Of a stretch of DNA of 64,000 nt, positions 43,330 through 53,071 are shown one piece after another (position 1 is the stretch's first letter; the number at the start of each line of letters is the position of its first letter). Below the pieces are notes generated by a model. The model was not told the DNA's origin. It saw only the letters and a list, made by a program, of their open reading frames with translations, and did not search any database. The DNA is from Arthrobacter antioxidans. Lineage in GTDB: Bacteria; Actinomycetota; Actinomycetes; Actinomycetales; Micrococcaceae. The DNA is taken from positions 2,232,001 through 2,296,000 of the forward strand of contig NZ_CP095501.1 of NCBI RefSeq assembly GCF_023100725.1, read 5' to 3'. The position numbers and the translations under genes were made by a program.

Positions 43330-46300
43330 ATGACAACCCAGATCCCGCCCCGCGAGGGCACCGCCACCACCCCGGCGTCCCCGGACCCGTCGATCGCCTC
43401 CCACCCGAGCGCCGACGTCGAGCCCGACTCCTTCTCCGCCGGCCCCGGTGGCACCACGGACATCCCGGCCGCGCTGCCGGACGAGGCGATCGCCCTGGTG
43501 CGGCGGTGGCTGACCGAGGCGTCGAAGGTTCCCGTCGACGCGTCGGCCAAGCAGCTCGCCGGCGTCCTCAAGGACCCGGACGGGCTGGCGTTCACGGTCG
43601 GCTTCGTGGACGGCGTGATCCGCCCGGAGGACCTCGCCGTCGCGGCCCGGAACCTCGGCGCCATCGCGCCGAAGGTCCCCGCCTTCCTCCCCTGGTACAT
43701 GCGCTCCGCCGTGAAGGTCGGGGCCGCCGTCGCCCCCGTCCTCCCGCAGGTCGTCATCCCGATCGCCCGCCGCGTGCTGCGCGAGATGGTGGGGCACCTC
43801 ATCATCGACGCCTCCGACGCCCGACTGGGCCGCTCGATCGGGAAGATCAGGCGCGAGGGCATCCACCTGAACATCAACCTGCTCGGCGAGGCCGTCCTCG
43901 GCGACCACGAGGCCGAGCGCCGCCTGGCCGGGACGGTGCGCCTCCTCGAGCGGCCCGACGTCGACTACGTCTCCATCAAGGTCTCCTCGACGGTCGCCCC
44001 GCACCCCGCCTGGGCCTTCGACGAGGCGGTCCGGCACGTCGCGGAGAAGCTCGCCCCCCTGTACACGCTCGCGGCGCAGGCCGGGACGCCCAAGTTCATC
44101 AACCTGGACATGGAGGAGTACAAGGACCTCGACCTGACGCTCGCCGTGTTCATGGACATCCTCGACCGGCCCGAGTTCACGCACCTCGAGGCGGGGATCG
44201 TCCTGCAGGCGTACCTCCCCGACGCCCTGGCCGCGATGATGCGGCTGCAGGAGTGGGCCGAGGCCCGGCGGGCCCGGGGCGGCGCCGGCATCAAGGTCCG
44301 CGTGGTCAAGGGCGCCAACCTCCCCATGGAGCAGGTGGAGGCGTCGCTCCACGACTGGCCGTTGGCCACGTGGGGCTCGAAGCAGGACTCGGACACGCAC
44401 TACAAGCGCGTGCTGAACTACGCTCTGCAGCCGGGCCGCATCGATAACGTGCGGATCGGCGTGGCGGGCCACAACCTCTTCGACCTCGCCTTCGCCTGGC
44501 TGCTCGCCGGCGAGCGCGGCGTCCGCCACGGCATCGAGTTCGAGATGCTCCTGGGCATGGCGCAGGGGCAGGCCGAGGCCGTGAAGCGCGACGTCGGCTC
44601 GCTGCTCCTCTACACGCCCGTGGTGCACCCGGGCGAGTTCGACGTCGCCATCGCCTACCTCATCCGCCGCCTGGAGGAGGGCGCGAGCCAGGACAACTTC
44701 ATGTCCGCGGTGTTCGAGCTCACGGAGAACGAGTCCCTCTTCGAGCGGGAGAAGAACCGCTTCCTCGCCTCCCTCGAGGAGCTCGACACGGCCATCCCGG
44801 CGCCGAACCGGCGGCAGGACCGCGGCGTCCCCGCCCCGGCCCACCCAGGGACCGGGTTCACCAACACCCCCGACACCGACCCCTCGCTGCCGGCGAACCG
44901 CGCCTGGGGCCGCGCGATCCTCGACCGGGTGGCCGCCTCCGACCTGGGCAAGGACGTCGTCGCCGCGACCACCCTGACCCGCGCCGACGAGCTCGAGGAC
45001 ACCATCGCGGGCGCCGTCGCCGCGTCGGCGTCCTGGGGTTCGCTGACCGGCGCCGAGCGCGCCGCGGTGCTGCACCGGGCCGGCGATGCACTTCAGGCGC
45101 GCCGGGCCGACCTCATGGAGGTCATGGCCGCCGAGACCGGCAAGACGCTCGACCAGGCCGATCCGGAGATCTCCGAGGCCGTGGACTTCGCCCACTACTA
45201 CGCCGAGCGCGCCCGCGAGCTCGACGACGTCGACGGCGCGTCCTTCTCCCCCGTCCGGCTCACCGTCGTGACGCCGCCGTGGAATTTCCCCGTCGCGATC
45301 CCCGCGGGCTCCACCCTCGCGGCCCTCGCCGCCGGGTCCACCGTGATCATCAAGCCCGCCCCGCAGGCGCGGCGCTCCGGCTCGGTCATGGTGGAGGCCC
45401 TGTGGGCCGCGGGCGTACCGCGCGAGGTCCTGCACCTCGCGCACCTCGACGAGGGAGACCTCGGACGGCAGCTCCTCGCCGATCCCCGCGTGGACCGCGT
45501 GATCCTCACCGGCGGCTACGAGACCGCCGAGCTGTTCCGCTCCTTCCGGCCGGACCTGCCGCTGCTCGCCGAGACCTCCGGCAAGAACGCCATCATCGTC
45601 ACCCCCAGCGCGGATCTCGACCTCGCCGCGAAGGACGTGGCGCAGTCCGCCTTCGGCCACGCCGGCCAGAAGTGCTCCGCGGCCTCGCTGGTCATCCTCG
45701 TGGGCAGCGCGGCCACGTCGCAGCGCTTCCGCAACCAGCTGGTCGACGCCGTCGCGTCCCTGACCGTCGGCTACCCCGACGACCCGAGCACGCAGATGGG
45801 CCCCGTCATCGAGCCCGCGGCGGGCAAGCTCCTGGAGGGGCTGACGACCCTCGGCGGGGGCGAGTCCTGGGTCATCGAGCCGCGGCAGCTCGACGACTCG
45901 GGCCGCCTGTGGAGCCCCGGCGTCCGCACGGGCGTGCGGCGTGGGTCCACGTACCACCTCACGGAGTACTTCGGCCCGATCCTCGGCATCATGACCGCGG
46001 CCACGCTCGAGGAGGCCATCGCGCTGCAGAACGACATCGACTACGGCCTCACCTCCGGCATCCACTCCCTCGACCGCCGGGAGATCGCCACCTGGATGGA
46101 CGGTGTGCAGGCCGGCAACCTCTACGTCAACCGGGGCATCACCGGGGCGATCGTCCAGCGCCAGCCCTTCGGCGGCTGGAAGAAGTCCGCCGTCGGCGCG
46201 GGCACCAAGGCGGGCGGCCCCAACTACCTCGTGGGCCTCGGCTCCTGGACCCCGCAGCAGTCGCGTGCACAGGACGGCCCGTTGCCCGCCGTCGAGCCCC

Positions 46301-46866
46301 TCCTGACGGCCGCCCGCGCGGCCGGTCTGCCCGAGGCCGACGTCTCCCGCCTCGACCGCGCCGCGGCGTCCGACGCGGCGGCATGGACGAGCGAGTTCGG
46401 CCGCGTGAAGGACGTCTCGGGTCTTGCGGCGGAGCGGAACCTGTTCCGCTACCTCGCGCACCCCGTGACGGTCCGCCTCGCCGAGGATGCACCGGTCGCC
46501 GACCTGGTCCGCGTGCTGCTGGCGGCCCGTGCCGCCGGCGCTCCGGTCACCGTGTCGAGCGCCGTCGAACTCCCCGTCGCCCTCCGGTCCGTGGTCCTGG
46601 CGCAGGCGGAGAGCGTCACCCTCGAGGACGACGACGCCTGGCTGGCCAGGGCGTCGTCGCTCACGGTCCGCCGCGTGCGGCTGATCGGCGGCGGGGCCTC
46701 GGCCCTCGCGGAGGCGACCGGCGGGCGCCCCGACCTCGCGGTGTACGCGCAGCCCGTCACCGAGGCGGGGCGGATCGAACTGCTGCCGTTCCTGCAGGAG
46801 CAGGCGATCAGCATCACGGCCCACCGGTTCGGGACCCCGAACGCGCTGACGGACGCGACCCTCTAG
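43330..46866 (+). CDS. putA: Bifunctional proline dehydrogenase / glutamate-semialdehyde dehydrogenase
   Basis: Protein of 1178 residues that oxidises proline to glutamate. The FAD-dependent PRODH barrel (about 150-490) shows HLNINLLGEAVLGDHEAERR, YVSIKVSS, FINLDMEEYKDLDLT, VLQAYLPDA, VRVVKGANLPMEQ and THYKRVLNYAL. The aldehyde dehydrogenase half (about 510-980) has TPPWNFPVAIPAGS, LAETSGKNAII with Glu748 and AGQKCSAASL with the catalytic Cys782, then TEYFGPILGI. A C-terminal region of about 200 residues caps it. There is no N-terminal ribbon-helix-helix domain, so it is not self-regulating; the divergent LysR-type gene is the probable regulator. ATG at 43330 has only a weak ribosome binding site; the frame is open upstream. 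Confidence 0.95.
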   Translation: MTTQIPPREGTATTPASPDPSIASHPSADVEPDSFSAGPGGTTDIPAALPDEAIALVRRWLTEASKVPVDASAKQLAGVLKDPDGLAFTVGFVDGVIRPEDLAVAARNLGAIAPKVPAFLPWYMRSAVKVGAAVAPVLPQVVIPIARRVLREMVGHLIIDASDARLGRSIGKIRREGIHLNINLLGEAVLGDHEAERRLAGTVRLLERPDVDYVSIKVSSTVAPHPAWAFDEAVRHVAEKLAPLYTLAAQAGTPKFINLDMEEYKDLDLTLAVFMDILDRPEFTHLEAGIVLQAYLPDALAAMMRLQEWAEARRARGGAGIKVRVVKGANLPMEQVEASLHDWPLATWGSKQDSDTHYKRVLNYALQPGRIDNVRIGVAGHNLFDLAFAWLLAGERGVRHGIEFEMLLGMAQGQAEAVKRDVGSLLLYTPVVHPGEFDVAIAYLIRRLEEGASQDNFMSAVFELTENESLFEREKNRFLASLEELDTAIPAPNRRQDRGVPAPAHPGTGFTNTPDTDPSLPANRAWGRAILDRVAASDLGKDVVAATTLTRADELEDTIAGAVAASASWGSLTGAERAAVLHRAGDALQARRADLMEVMAAETGKTLDQADPEISEAVDFAHYYAERARELDDVDGASFSPVRLTVVTPPWNFPVAIPAGSTLAALAAGSTVIIKPAPQARRSGSVMVEALWAAGVPREVLHLAHLDEGDLGRQLLADPRVDRVILTGGYETAELFRSFRPDLPLLAETSGKNAIIVTPSADLDLAAKDVAQSAFGHAGQKCSAASLVILVGSAATSQRFRNQLVDAVASLTVGYPDDPSTQMGPVIEPAAGKLLEGLTTLGGGESWVIEPRQLDDSGRLWSPGVRTGVRRGSTYHLTEYFGPILGIMTAATLEEAIALQNDIDYGLTSGIHSLDRREIATWMDGVQAGNLYVNRGITGAIVQRQPFGGWKKSAVGAGTKAGGPNYLVGLGSWTPQQSRAQDGPLPAVEPLLTAARAAGLPEADVSRLDRAAASDAAAWTSEFGRVKDVSGLAAERNLFRYLAHPVTVRLAEDAPVADLVRVLLAARAAGAPVTVSSAVELPVALRSVVLAQAESVTLEDDDAWLARASSLTVRRVRLIGGGASALAEATGGRPDLAVYAQPVTEAGRIELLPFLQEQAISITAHRFGTPNALTDATL

Positions 46867-46915
46867 CTCGTCCCTCGAGAGGGCAGGAATGACCACTGAA
46901 CGGGGACAGGCCCGG

Positions 46916-47611
46916 TCATGTCCGCCCTTTCGACTTTGACACGGCTCCAGTCGCCGGGACTGACCGGACCACCGCAATGTTGAACACCGGCGTGCCGATC
47001 GCTCCCCAGATCCGCAGCCACAGCGGCATCAGCGCTTCCGTGGCGCGCGCGGTGTCGAGGGCGCCGAGGTCGAGGATGTCCTCGGCGGGCCAGCCGAAGC
47101 CGGTGAGCAGGCCCGTCACGAGAGCCTTGGCGTCGGCGGCGTCACCGCTGACGAAGACGGTGTGGTGTCCCTCGAGCAGCCCCGGGTCCACCATCACCGC
47201 GGCCGTCATCGTGTTCAGCGCCTTGACCACCCTGGCGCGCGGGAGGGCCCGCTGGATCTGCTCCGCCAGGCTGTCACCGGCGGTTCCGCTGACGCTGGGC
47301 GGCATCCCGGCCGAGAAGTCCAGGGTGTTCGCCACATCGAGCAGCACGACACCGTCCAGATCCTCCGGAGCCAGTTCTCGGACCACGCCGAGCGATACCA
47401 GGCCCGGCGTCGCGTTGACGACCAACTCGGCGCCCCGGATCGCGTCGGCGTAGGACTCGATGCGGACCGCGCCGTGGGTGCCCGTCCCCCAGTGCCGGCC
47501 GTTCGGTGTGTCGTATGTCCGGGACCCGATCGCGACGTCGTGGCCCTGCCGCACGAGGGCAGCCCCGAGGGTCCGGCCGACGATCCCGCTTCCCAGAATG
47601 CCGATCTGCAT
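46916..47611 (-). CDS. NADPH-dependent F420 reductase-like oxidoreductase
   Basis: Protein of 231 residues with the F420-oxidoreductase Rossmann fold: MQIGILGSGIVGRTLGAALV at the start, IGSRTYD after the second strand, LVVNATPG, VVLLDVANTLDF, and VVKALNTMTAAVM followed by VFVSGDAADAKALVTGLL. This is the pattern of NADP oxidoreductases that act with coenzyme F420 or, in many actinobacteria, with unknown substrates. Standalone gene converging on putA. Function beyond the fold is not assignable. Confidence 0.87.
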   Translation of the reverse strand: MQIGILGSGIVGRTLGAALVRQGHDVAIGSRTYDTPNGRHWGTGTHGAVRIESYADAIRGAELVVNATPGLVSLGVVRELAPEDLDGVVLLDVANTLDFSAGMPPSVSGTAGDSLAEQIQRALPRARVVKALNTMTAAVMVDPGLLEGHHTVFVSGDAADAKALVTGLLTGFGWPAEDILDLGALDTARATEALMPLWLRIWGAIGTPVFNIAVVRSVPATGAVSKSKGRT

Positions 47612-47755
47612 CCCGAGACCGTGACAGGTACGGGAACCGGTGTCAACGCCGTCGGTCGCGGAGCCAACCCTGCCCTGACGCGCCGGACCTGGACTCCCCG
47701 GGCCTCTCGTCCCCGCAACCGGGTGCGAGCGGCCTGGTCGGCGGCGGCACCTGAA

Positions 47756-48865
47756 TCAGGCAGCGGCCTGCCGTGCGGCATCCTCGAGCAACTGCGCTCC
47801 CCGGCGTGCCCCCTCGGCGGCCCGGAGGCGCTCTCCGATGGCCGCGGCGGCAGCACCGTAGCTCTCCGTGGCGAGGATGGTCATGAGGGCGTCGGCGATC
47901 TGCGCGCCGGAGGACTTGCGGCTCAGCGTCAGCCCGGCGCCCGCCTCCTGCACGACCTTCCCGATCATGGGCTGATCGAGCATGGGATGCATCGGCAGGA
48001 TGAGCATCGGCAGACCGTGGGCGAGGGCCCGCATCGTCGTCGCGTGGCCGCCGTGTCCTACCACCGCGGAGCAGTGGGGCATCAGTTCGGTGTGGGGGAC
48101 GTACCGGTGGACCGCGACGTTCGGCGGGGCGGTCAGCCGGTCGGGATCGATGGCGGGCCCCGTCGTCACCGTCGCGTCGACGGGCAGGTCCGCGACGGCG
48201 TCGAGGATTCGCTGCAGCACCGCGGGCTGACCCGCAAACGCGGTGGTGCTGAGACTCACCAGGACGTGGGGGTGCTCCGGCCGCACCGCCGGCCCCGCCA
48301 CGTCCAGTGCGGCTCCGGCCCAGACCACCCTGCCGGCGTCGTCGTCCGCGGCCGGATCGAGGGCAGGGTCCGCGCAGACCAGCACCAGCTCGGCGCCCCT
48401 GGTCACCTGCCGTGGGCCCACCCCCTTCAGCCGTGCCATCACGGAGATGGGGTTGCGCCGGAACGGGCCGTCGAGGAAGGCGTAGAAGCTGTGGACCAGC
48501 GAGACGTAGGCCAGCCCTTCCCTGTCCGCGGCGCCGAGGGCACCGAGCAGCAGGCAGTCGATCACCAGCAGATCCGGTGGGTCGCGGCGGGCTTCGGAGA
48601 TCAGGTCGCGGGCTATCCCGGGATCGGTGAACACCGACAGCATCATGGCGATGTCGCGGAGCGTCGGCCGCTCGACCGTCGGCGTCATCGGCCGGGCCGA
48701 GCGGTACGGGATGAACGCCGCGCCCGTGGTTTCGATCGTGGAGGCCTGGGCCGGATGCCCCATGAACCGCACGGAGTGCCCCTGGCGCATCAGCTCACGG
48801 CCGATCAGCAGGGCCGGAGGAACATTGCCGCCGGCGTCGAGTGTGGCAAAGAGGAAGGTGGACAT
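47756..48865 (-). CDS. Macrolide-type (GT1) glycosyltransferase
   Basis: Protein of 369 residues with the GT-B fold of UDP/TDP-sugar-dependent natural-product glycosyltransferases. N-terminal FLFATLDAGGNVPPALLIGR is the acceptor-domain start; the donor-domain signature is VPHTELMPHCSAVVGHGGH then ATTMRALAHGLPMLILPMHPML, including His-Gly-Gly. These enzymes glycosylate small molecules or lipids. ATG at 48865 with GGAGGG 5 nt upstream is chosen over the longer frame to 48895. It is not part of an obvious biosynthetic cluster; it may inactivate a xenobiotic or decorate a lipid. Confidence 0.88.
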   Translation of the reverse strand: MSTFLFATLDAGGNVPPALLIGRELMRQGHSVRFMGHPAQASTIETTGAAFIPYRSARPMTPTVERPTLRDIAMMLSVFTDPGIARDLISEARRDPPDLLVIDCLLLGALGAADREGLAYVSLVHSFYAFLDGPFRRNPISVMARLKGVGPRQVTRGAELVLVCADPALDPAADDDAGRVVWAGAALDVAGPAVRPEHPHVLVSLSTTAFAGQPAVLQRILDAVADLPVDATVTTGPAIDPDRLTAPPNVAVHRYVPHTELMPHCSAVVGHGGHATTMRALAHGLPMLILPMHPMLDQPMIGKVVQEAGAGLTLSRKSSGAQIADALMTILATESYGAAAAAIGERLRAAEGARRGAQLLEDAARQAAA

Positions 48866-48982
48866 GACGTCCCTCCGGGGAACTCGCCGAACCATGCTGG
48901 GGGACGAGAATACTGCTCGCTCCCCCGTGGAACAATGACCGGAAGTACCCTCTTCCCCTGCCCGAAGTCCGAAAGCAGCCCC

Positions 48983-50050
48983 ATGCCGTCACCGCCTGCC
49001 CGCCCCACCCTCCTGCGGGCGCGGACCCGGTCACTGGCGCCCGGGCTGACGGTGGTCGCCGCCGGGGTCGCCGTCGCCGTCTGGATGGGATCGCTGCAGT
49101 CCGTGCTCGGACCCCTGGTGATCGCGCTGGTGCTCGGCGTCCTGCTCGCCAACTCGCCCCTGTACGCCCCGTCCCTCCGCCCGGGCGTGACGACGGGGAC
49201 GAAGAAGCTCCTGCGGGCCGGCGTCGTGCTGCTGGGCCTCCAGCTCGCGCTGCCCGACATCGTGGCGCTCGGCCTCCCGGTCCTCGGCCTGATCGTGGCG
49301 TGCGTGGCGCTGAGCTACGTGCTCACACTGCAGCTGGGCCTGCGGCTCGGACTCACCCGCGCCGGCGCCACGCTCATGGCCGCGGGCTTCTCGATCTGCG
49401 GGGCGTCCGCCATCGCGGGACTCCAGGGCGTCGTGAGGGCCGACGACGACGAGACCGCCGGCGCGGTCGCGATGGTCACCCTCTACGGGTCGCTCATGAT
49501 CGTGGTCCTCCCCGTGCTCGGCGGCCTGCTCGGGCTGAGCGAGGACCGGTTCGGGATGTGGGCCGGCCTGGCCGTCCACGAGGTGGCGCAGGTCGTGGCC
49601 GTCGCGGGCACCGCCGGTGCCACGGCGCTCGCCGTCGCGACGGTGGTCAAGCTCGGCCGGGTGCTGATGCTGGCGCCGGTCGCCGCGTTGGCATCCCTCG
49701 GCGAACGACGGCGCGCTGCCGTCCTGGCCGGAGCGGATCGGCGCGGACGGAGCGCCGCCGGCTCCCCGGGCGTCCCGGTGTCCGGTGCCCGTCCTCCCGT
49801 GGTGCCGCTCTTCGTGCTCGGCTTCCTCGTCATGGTGGCCGTCCGCTCGCTCGGCATCCTGCCGGACCAGGTGCTCGCGCTGGGCCGCACCGTCACGACC
49901 GTCCTGCTGGCAGCCGGGATGTTCGGGCTCGGCGCGGGGATCGACGTCCGCCGCCTGCTGCGCACGGGCGGCCGCTTCGCCGCCGTCGGTGCGCTCTCGA
50001 CCGTGCTGCTGGCGGGAGGCTCACTCCTCGGAGTGCTCCTGCTGCCCTGA
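48983..50050 (+). CDS. YeiH-family putative sulfate exporter (UPF0324)
   Basis: Integral membrane protein of 355 residues with about ten hydrophobic helices. Family features include PLVIALVLGVLLAN, AGVVLLGLQLAL, TRAGATLMAAGFSICGASAIAG with the conserved GxSICGASA, and AGLAVHEVAQVVAVAG with the conserved His-Glu. Related proteins have been proposed to export sulfate or sulfonates. The start is uncertain between ATG 48983 (used, gives normal length) and ATG 48935; neither has a strong ribosome binding site. Divergent to the GT1 gene and convergent with ddl. Confidence 0.85.
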   Translation: MPSPPARPTLLRARTRSLAPGLTVVAAGVAVAVWMGSLQSVLGPLVIALVLGVLLANSPLYAPSLRPGVTTGTKKLLRAGVVLLGLQLALPDIVALGLPVLGLIVACVALSYVLTLQLGLRLGLTRAGATLMAAGFSICGASAIAGLQGVVRADDDETAGAVAMVTLYGSLMIVVLPVLGGLLGLSEDRFGMWAGLAVHEVAQVVAVAGTAGATALAVATVVKLGRVLMLAPVAALASLGERRRAAVLAGADRRGRSAAGSPGVPVSGARPPVVPLFVLGFLVMVAVRSLGILPDQVLALGRTVTTVLLAAGMFGLGAGIDVRRLLRTGGRFAAVGALSTVLLAGGSLLGVLLLP

Positions 50051-50072
50051 CCGCCGCGTCAGTGGCGGAGAC

Positions 50073-51233
50073 TCAGCGCAGGCCGGTGCCCCGCTCGAGG
50101 GCCAGCCCGATCAGTTCGTCGATCAGCTCGGTGTACCCGAGACCGGACTTCGCCCACATCTGCGGGTACATGCTGATGGGCGTGAAGCCGGGCATCGTGT
50201 TGATCTCGTTGATCACCAGGCGCCCCTCCGCCGTGTAGAAGAAGTCCACGCGGGAGAGCCCCTCCCCGCCGATCGCGTCGAACGCGTCGGCGGCCAGGAG
50301 CCGCACGCGGTCGATGACGTCCGCCGGGAGGTCCGCGGGGCACGTCAGCTCGGCGGCGGCACCGTCCACGTACTTCGCCTCGAAGTCGTACCAGGCGTGG
50401 TCGCCCGGCTGCATCGCGATCTCACCGGGCAGCGAGGTGCGCGGGGCGTCGAGCCCGCGCCCCTGCAGGACCGCCACCTCGATCTCGCGCCCGTCGATCC
50501 CTGCTTCGACGATGACCTTCGGGTCGAACACGCGGGCGGCCTCGATCGCTGCCCGGATGCCGTCGACGTCGTCCACCCGGGTGATCCCCATGGACGAGCC
50601 GGCACGTGCCGGCTTCACGAACAGCGGGAACCCGAGTGCCGCGGCGCGCCGCACGGCGGCGTCGGCGTCGGTGCGCCACTGGCGGTCGGTGACCACGTGG
50701 TACGGGCCGACGTCGAGCCCGGCGGCCTCGAACACCACCTTCATGTAGTGCTTGTCCATGCCGACGGCGGAGGCCAGCACGCCCGCGCCCACGTAGCGCA
50801 TGTCCGCCATCTCCAGCATGCCCTGCAGGGTGCCGTCCTCGCCGAACGGACCGTGCAGGAGCGGCAGCACGACGTCGACGCCGCCGAGGCTTTGCGGCAC
50901 GGACCCGGGGGCCGCGATGAGCAGCTCCTGGCCGGTGCCGCCGTCGACCGCGGAGCCCATGACCACGGCGTGCTCGGTCGCCGTCACCTCGGGCAGCACA
51001 TCGGAGCGCAGGGACCACGCGGACGGATCCGCGGAGACCAGGGACCACTGCCCGGAGCGCGTGATGCCCACGGGCACGACGTCGTAGCGGGTGCGGTCGA
51101 TCGCCTCGAGGACGCCGGCGGCGGTCACGCAGCTGACGGCGTGCTCACTCGAGCGGCCCCCGAACAGGACGAGGACGCGGGGCTTGCCGGAGCGGGCCGG
51201 GGTCCCGGTGGGCGCGGTGGTCAGGGTGGTCAC
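50073..51233 (-). CDS. ddl: D-alanine--D-alanine ligase
   Basis: ATP-dependent ligase making the D-Ala-D-Ala dipeptide for peptidoglycan, cytoplasmic. The 386-residue protein has VLFGGRSSEHAVSCVTA near residue 22, LPLLHGPFGEDGTLQGMLEM, VGMDKHYMK, FPLFVKPARAGSSMGITR, EAGIDGREIEVAV and the metal-binding RLVINEINTMPGFT. Tyr/Phe choice at the specificity site (FEAKY) is the D-Ala-D-Ala type rather than a vancomycin-resistance D-Lac ligase, as far as can be read. GTG at 51233 overlaps the gpsA stop as GTGA. The C-terminus ends with the usual YTELIDELIGLALER helix. Confidence 0.95.
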   Translation of the reverse strand: MTTLTTAPTGTPARSGKPRVLVLFGGRSSEHAVSCVTAAGVLEAIDRTRYDVVPVGITRSGQWSLVSADPSAWSLRSDVLPEVTATEHAVVMGSAVDGGTGQELLIAAPGSVPQSLGGVDVVLPLLHGPFGEDGTLQGMLEMADMRYVGAGVLASAVGMDKHYMKVVFEAAGLDVGPYHVVTDRQWRTDADAAVRRAAALGFPLFVKPARAGSSMGITRVDDVDGIRAAIEAARVFDPKVIVEAGIDGREIEVAVLQGRGLDAPRTSLPGEIAMQPGDHAWYDFEAKYVDGAAAELTCPADLPADVIDRVRLLAADAFDAIGGEGLSRVDFFYTAEGRLVINEINTMPGFTPISMYPQMWAKSGLGYTELIDELIGLALERGTGLR

Positions 51234-52273
51234 GGGGTGTGATCGCCTTCCGGCTTGAGGTTGCGGGCCAGCAGGCGCGGCCCGAGGTCGTTGACGGAGA
51301 GTCGCCCCTGGAGGACGGCGACCACACTCTCGGTGATGGGCATGTCCACACCGTGCTGGTCGGCGGAGTCCAGGACGGCCTGGGCGGACTTGATGCCCTC
51401 GGCGGTCTGGTTCATCCGTGCCGTCACCTCGTCGAGGGTCAGCCCCTGCCCCAGCAGCCGGCCGGCGGTGTGGTTCCGCGACAGCGCCGACGAGCACGTG
51501 GCGATGAGGTCCCCCATCCCGGCGAGTCCGGCCATCGTCTCGCGGCGTCCCCCGAGGGCGACGGCCAGGCGGGTGGTCTCGGCGAGCCCGCGCGTGATGA
51601 CGGAGGCCTTGGTGTTGTCCCCCATGCGGCGGCCCTCGCAGATGCCGACGGCGAGGGCGATCACGTTCTTGACGATGCCGCCGATCTCCACGCCGATCAC
51701 GTCCGTGGCGGTGTAGGGGCGGAAGTAGGACGCCGTGCAGGCCTCGGCGATCCAGGCGGCGGTGTCGTGGTCCACGCAGGCGACGACGGACGCCGTCGGC
51801 TCCTCCCGGGCGATCTCCATGGCCAGGTTCGGCCCCGACAGCACCGCGATCCGGTCCTCGGGCAGCGCGAGTTCCTCGGCGATCACCTCGCTCATGCGGG
51901 CGTCGGTGCCGACCTCGAGGCCCTTCATGAGGGAGACGACGACGGCGTGGGACGCGATGAGGGGACGCCACGCCGGGAGCTGGGCGCGCAGGGACTGGGC
52001 GGGCACGGCGAGGATCACGAGGTCGCTGCCGGCGAGGACCTCCCCGACGTCGGCCGACGCCGTGATGTTCGCCGGGAGCACGGTGTCCCCGAGGTAGCGC
52101 GAGTTGCGGTGGTCGGTGGTGATCTCGGCGGCCACCTCGGGCCGGCGGGACCAGAGCATGACCGGGGTCTCCGGGGACGCATCGGCAACCACCTTCGCGA
52201 AGGTGGTCCCCCAGCTGCCGGAGCCGAGGACGGCGATCTTCGCGGGGCGTGTTCCGCGCGGCTCGGCCGTCAT
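51230..52273 (-). CDS. gpsA: Glycerol-3-phosphate dehydrogenase (NAD(P)+)
   Basis: Reduces dihydroxyacetone phosphate to sn-glycerol-3-phosphate for phospholipid synthesis, and so also feeds any CDP-glycerol pool. The 347-residue protein has AVLGSGSWGTTFAKV near residues 14-28, LVILAVPAQSLR, SLMKGLEVGT, LSGPNLAMEIA, the catalytic-Lys region EIGGIVKNVIALAVGI, GDNTKASVITRGLAE and AGMGDLIATCSSALSRN. ATG at 52273 has AGGAGGA 5 nt upstream and overlaps the acyltransferase stop as ATGA. Standard member of the murA-gpsA-ddl run. Confidence 0.96.
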   Translation of the reverse strand: MTAEPRGTRPAKIAVLGSGSWGTTFAKVVADASPETPVMLWSRRPEVAAEITTDHRNSRYLGDTVLPANITASADVGEVLAGSDLVILAVPAQSLRAQLPAWRPLIASHAVVVSLMKGLEVGTDARMSEVIAEELALPEDRIAVLSGPNLAMEIAREEPTASVVACVDHDTAAWIAEACTASYFRPYTATDVIGVEIGGIVKNVIALAVGICEGRRMGDNTKASVITRGLAETTRLAVALGGRRETMAGLAGMGDLIATCSSALSRNHTAGRLLGQGLTLDEVTARMNQTAEGIKSAQAVLDSADQHGVDMPITESVVAVLQGRLSVNDLGPRLLARNLKPEGDHTP

Positions 52274-53058
52274 GTCGCTCCTCCTGATACCGGTCCGTCG
52301 TCGTCGTCGTTCTCCTGGCGACCCTCGAAGTCGCGGCCGGTCAGCTTCTGGTGCTGCTGCGCCGGGTCCCAGCGCTCGGCGGGCGGCTGCTCGCCCCGCA
52401 GCTCCGCGAGGAGCTCGGTGACGGCGTCGAGGATGCGTTCCGTCGCCGCATCGAGGGTCGTGCGGGTCAGCGGGAGGTCCCGGAACTCGGAGAGGTCCAC
52501 GGGGTCGCCCACGAGGACACGGGAGCGCTTCCGGGGGACCAGGTGGAACCGCTTCGCGTAGCGGGGAAAGACCTCCTGGGCCCCCCAGTGCGCAATCGGC
52601 ACCACGGGCGCACCGGTCTGGAGGGCCAGACGGGCGGCCCCGGTCCGGCCCTTCATCGGCCACATGTCCGGGTCGCGCGTGAGCGTGCCCTCGGGATAGA
52701 TGATGATCGCCCCATTATCCGAGAGCGCCTCGCGGGCGGCTTCCAGGGAGCGGTTCGCCCCCGCGGAGCTTCGCTCGACCGGCACCTGCTTGGTGGTGCG
52801 CAGGATGTATCCCACCACGGGCACCTTGAACAATGACGCCTTCGCCATGAAGTGGGGCATGACGCCCTGGTTGTAGAGGAAATGCGAGATGACCACGGGG
52901 TCGATCTCCGTGACGTGGTTGGGGCAGACGATCATGCCCGTACCGTGCGGCAGCTTCTCCTGCCCCCGCCATTCCTTGGCCATCAGAGCGTTCATGACCG
53001 GCCTCACCCACAGGCCGAGGAACGTGAACATGGCACGTGAGCCCCGTGACTCCCCCAT
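52270..53058 (-). CDS. 1-acyl-glycerol-3-phosphate acyltransferase (PlsC-like)
   Basis: Protein of about 262 residues of the lysophosphatidate acyltransferase family, acting at the membrane in phosphatidic acid synthesis. The catalytic NHVTEIDP box (His-x4-Asp) is near residue 54-61, the acceptor-binding YPEGTLTRD block follows, and APVVPIAHWGAQEVFP is block IV. The C-terminus is polar and acidic (ENDDDDG). ATG at 53058 is used because it leaves a 13-bp gap to murA and keeps the basic lead-in GESRGSRAMF; ATG 53031 is an alternative. An extended frame overlapping murA is unlikely. Confidence 0.92.
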   Translation of the reverse strand: MGESRGSRAMFTFLGLWVRPVMNALMAKEWRGQEKLPHGTGMIVCPNHVTEIDPVVISHFLYNQGVMPHFMAKASLFKVPVVGYILRTTKQVPVERSSAGANRSLEAAREALSDNGAIIIYPEGTLTRDPDMWPMKGRTGAARLALQTGAPVVPIAHWGAQEVFPRYAKRFHLVPRKRSRVLVGDPVDLSEFRDLPLTRTTLDAATERILDAVTELLAELRGEQPPAERWDPAQQHQKLTGRDFEGRQENDDDDGPVSGGAT

Positions 53059-53071
53059 CCTGCCGGGCCGC

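Noticed and set aside
43243..46977. Antisense reading frame of 1244 codons opposite putA
   Set aside because: Low-complexity Arg/Gly/Asp/Leu composition with no motifs; a typical high-GC shadow of a strongly coding strand.
51981..52663. Long N-terminal extension of the gpsA frame
   Set aside because: Arg/Pro-rich shadow of the acyltransferase gene; ATG 52273 has a strong ribosome binding site and precedes the Rossmann motif.
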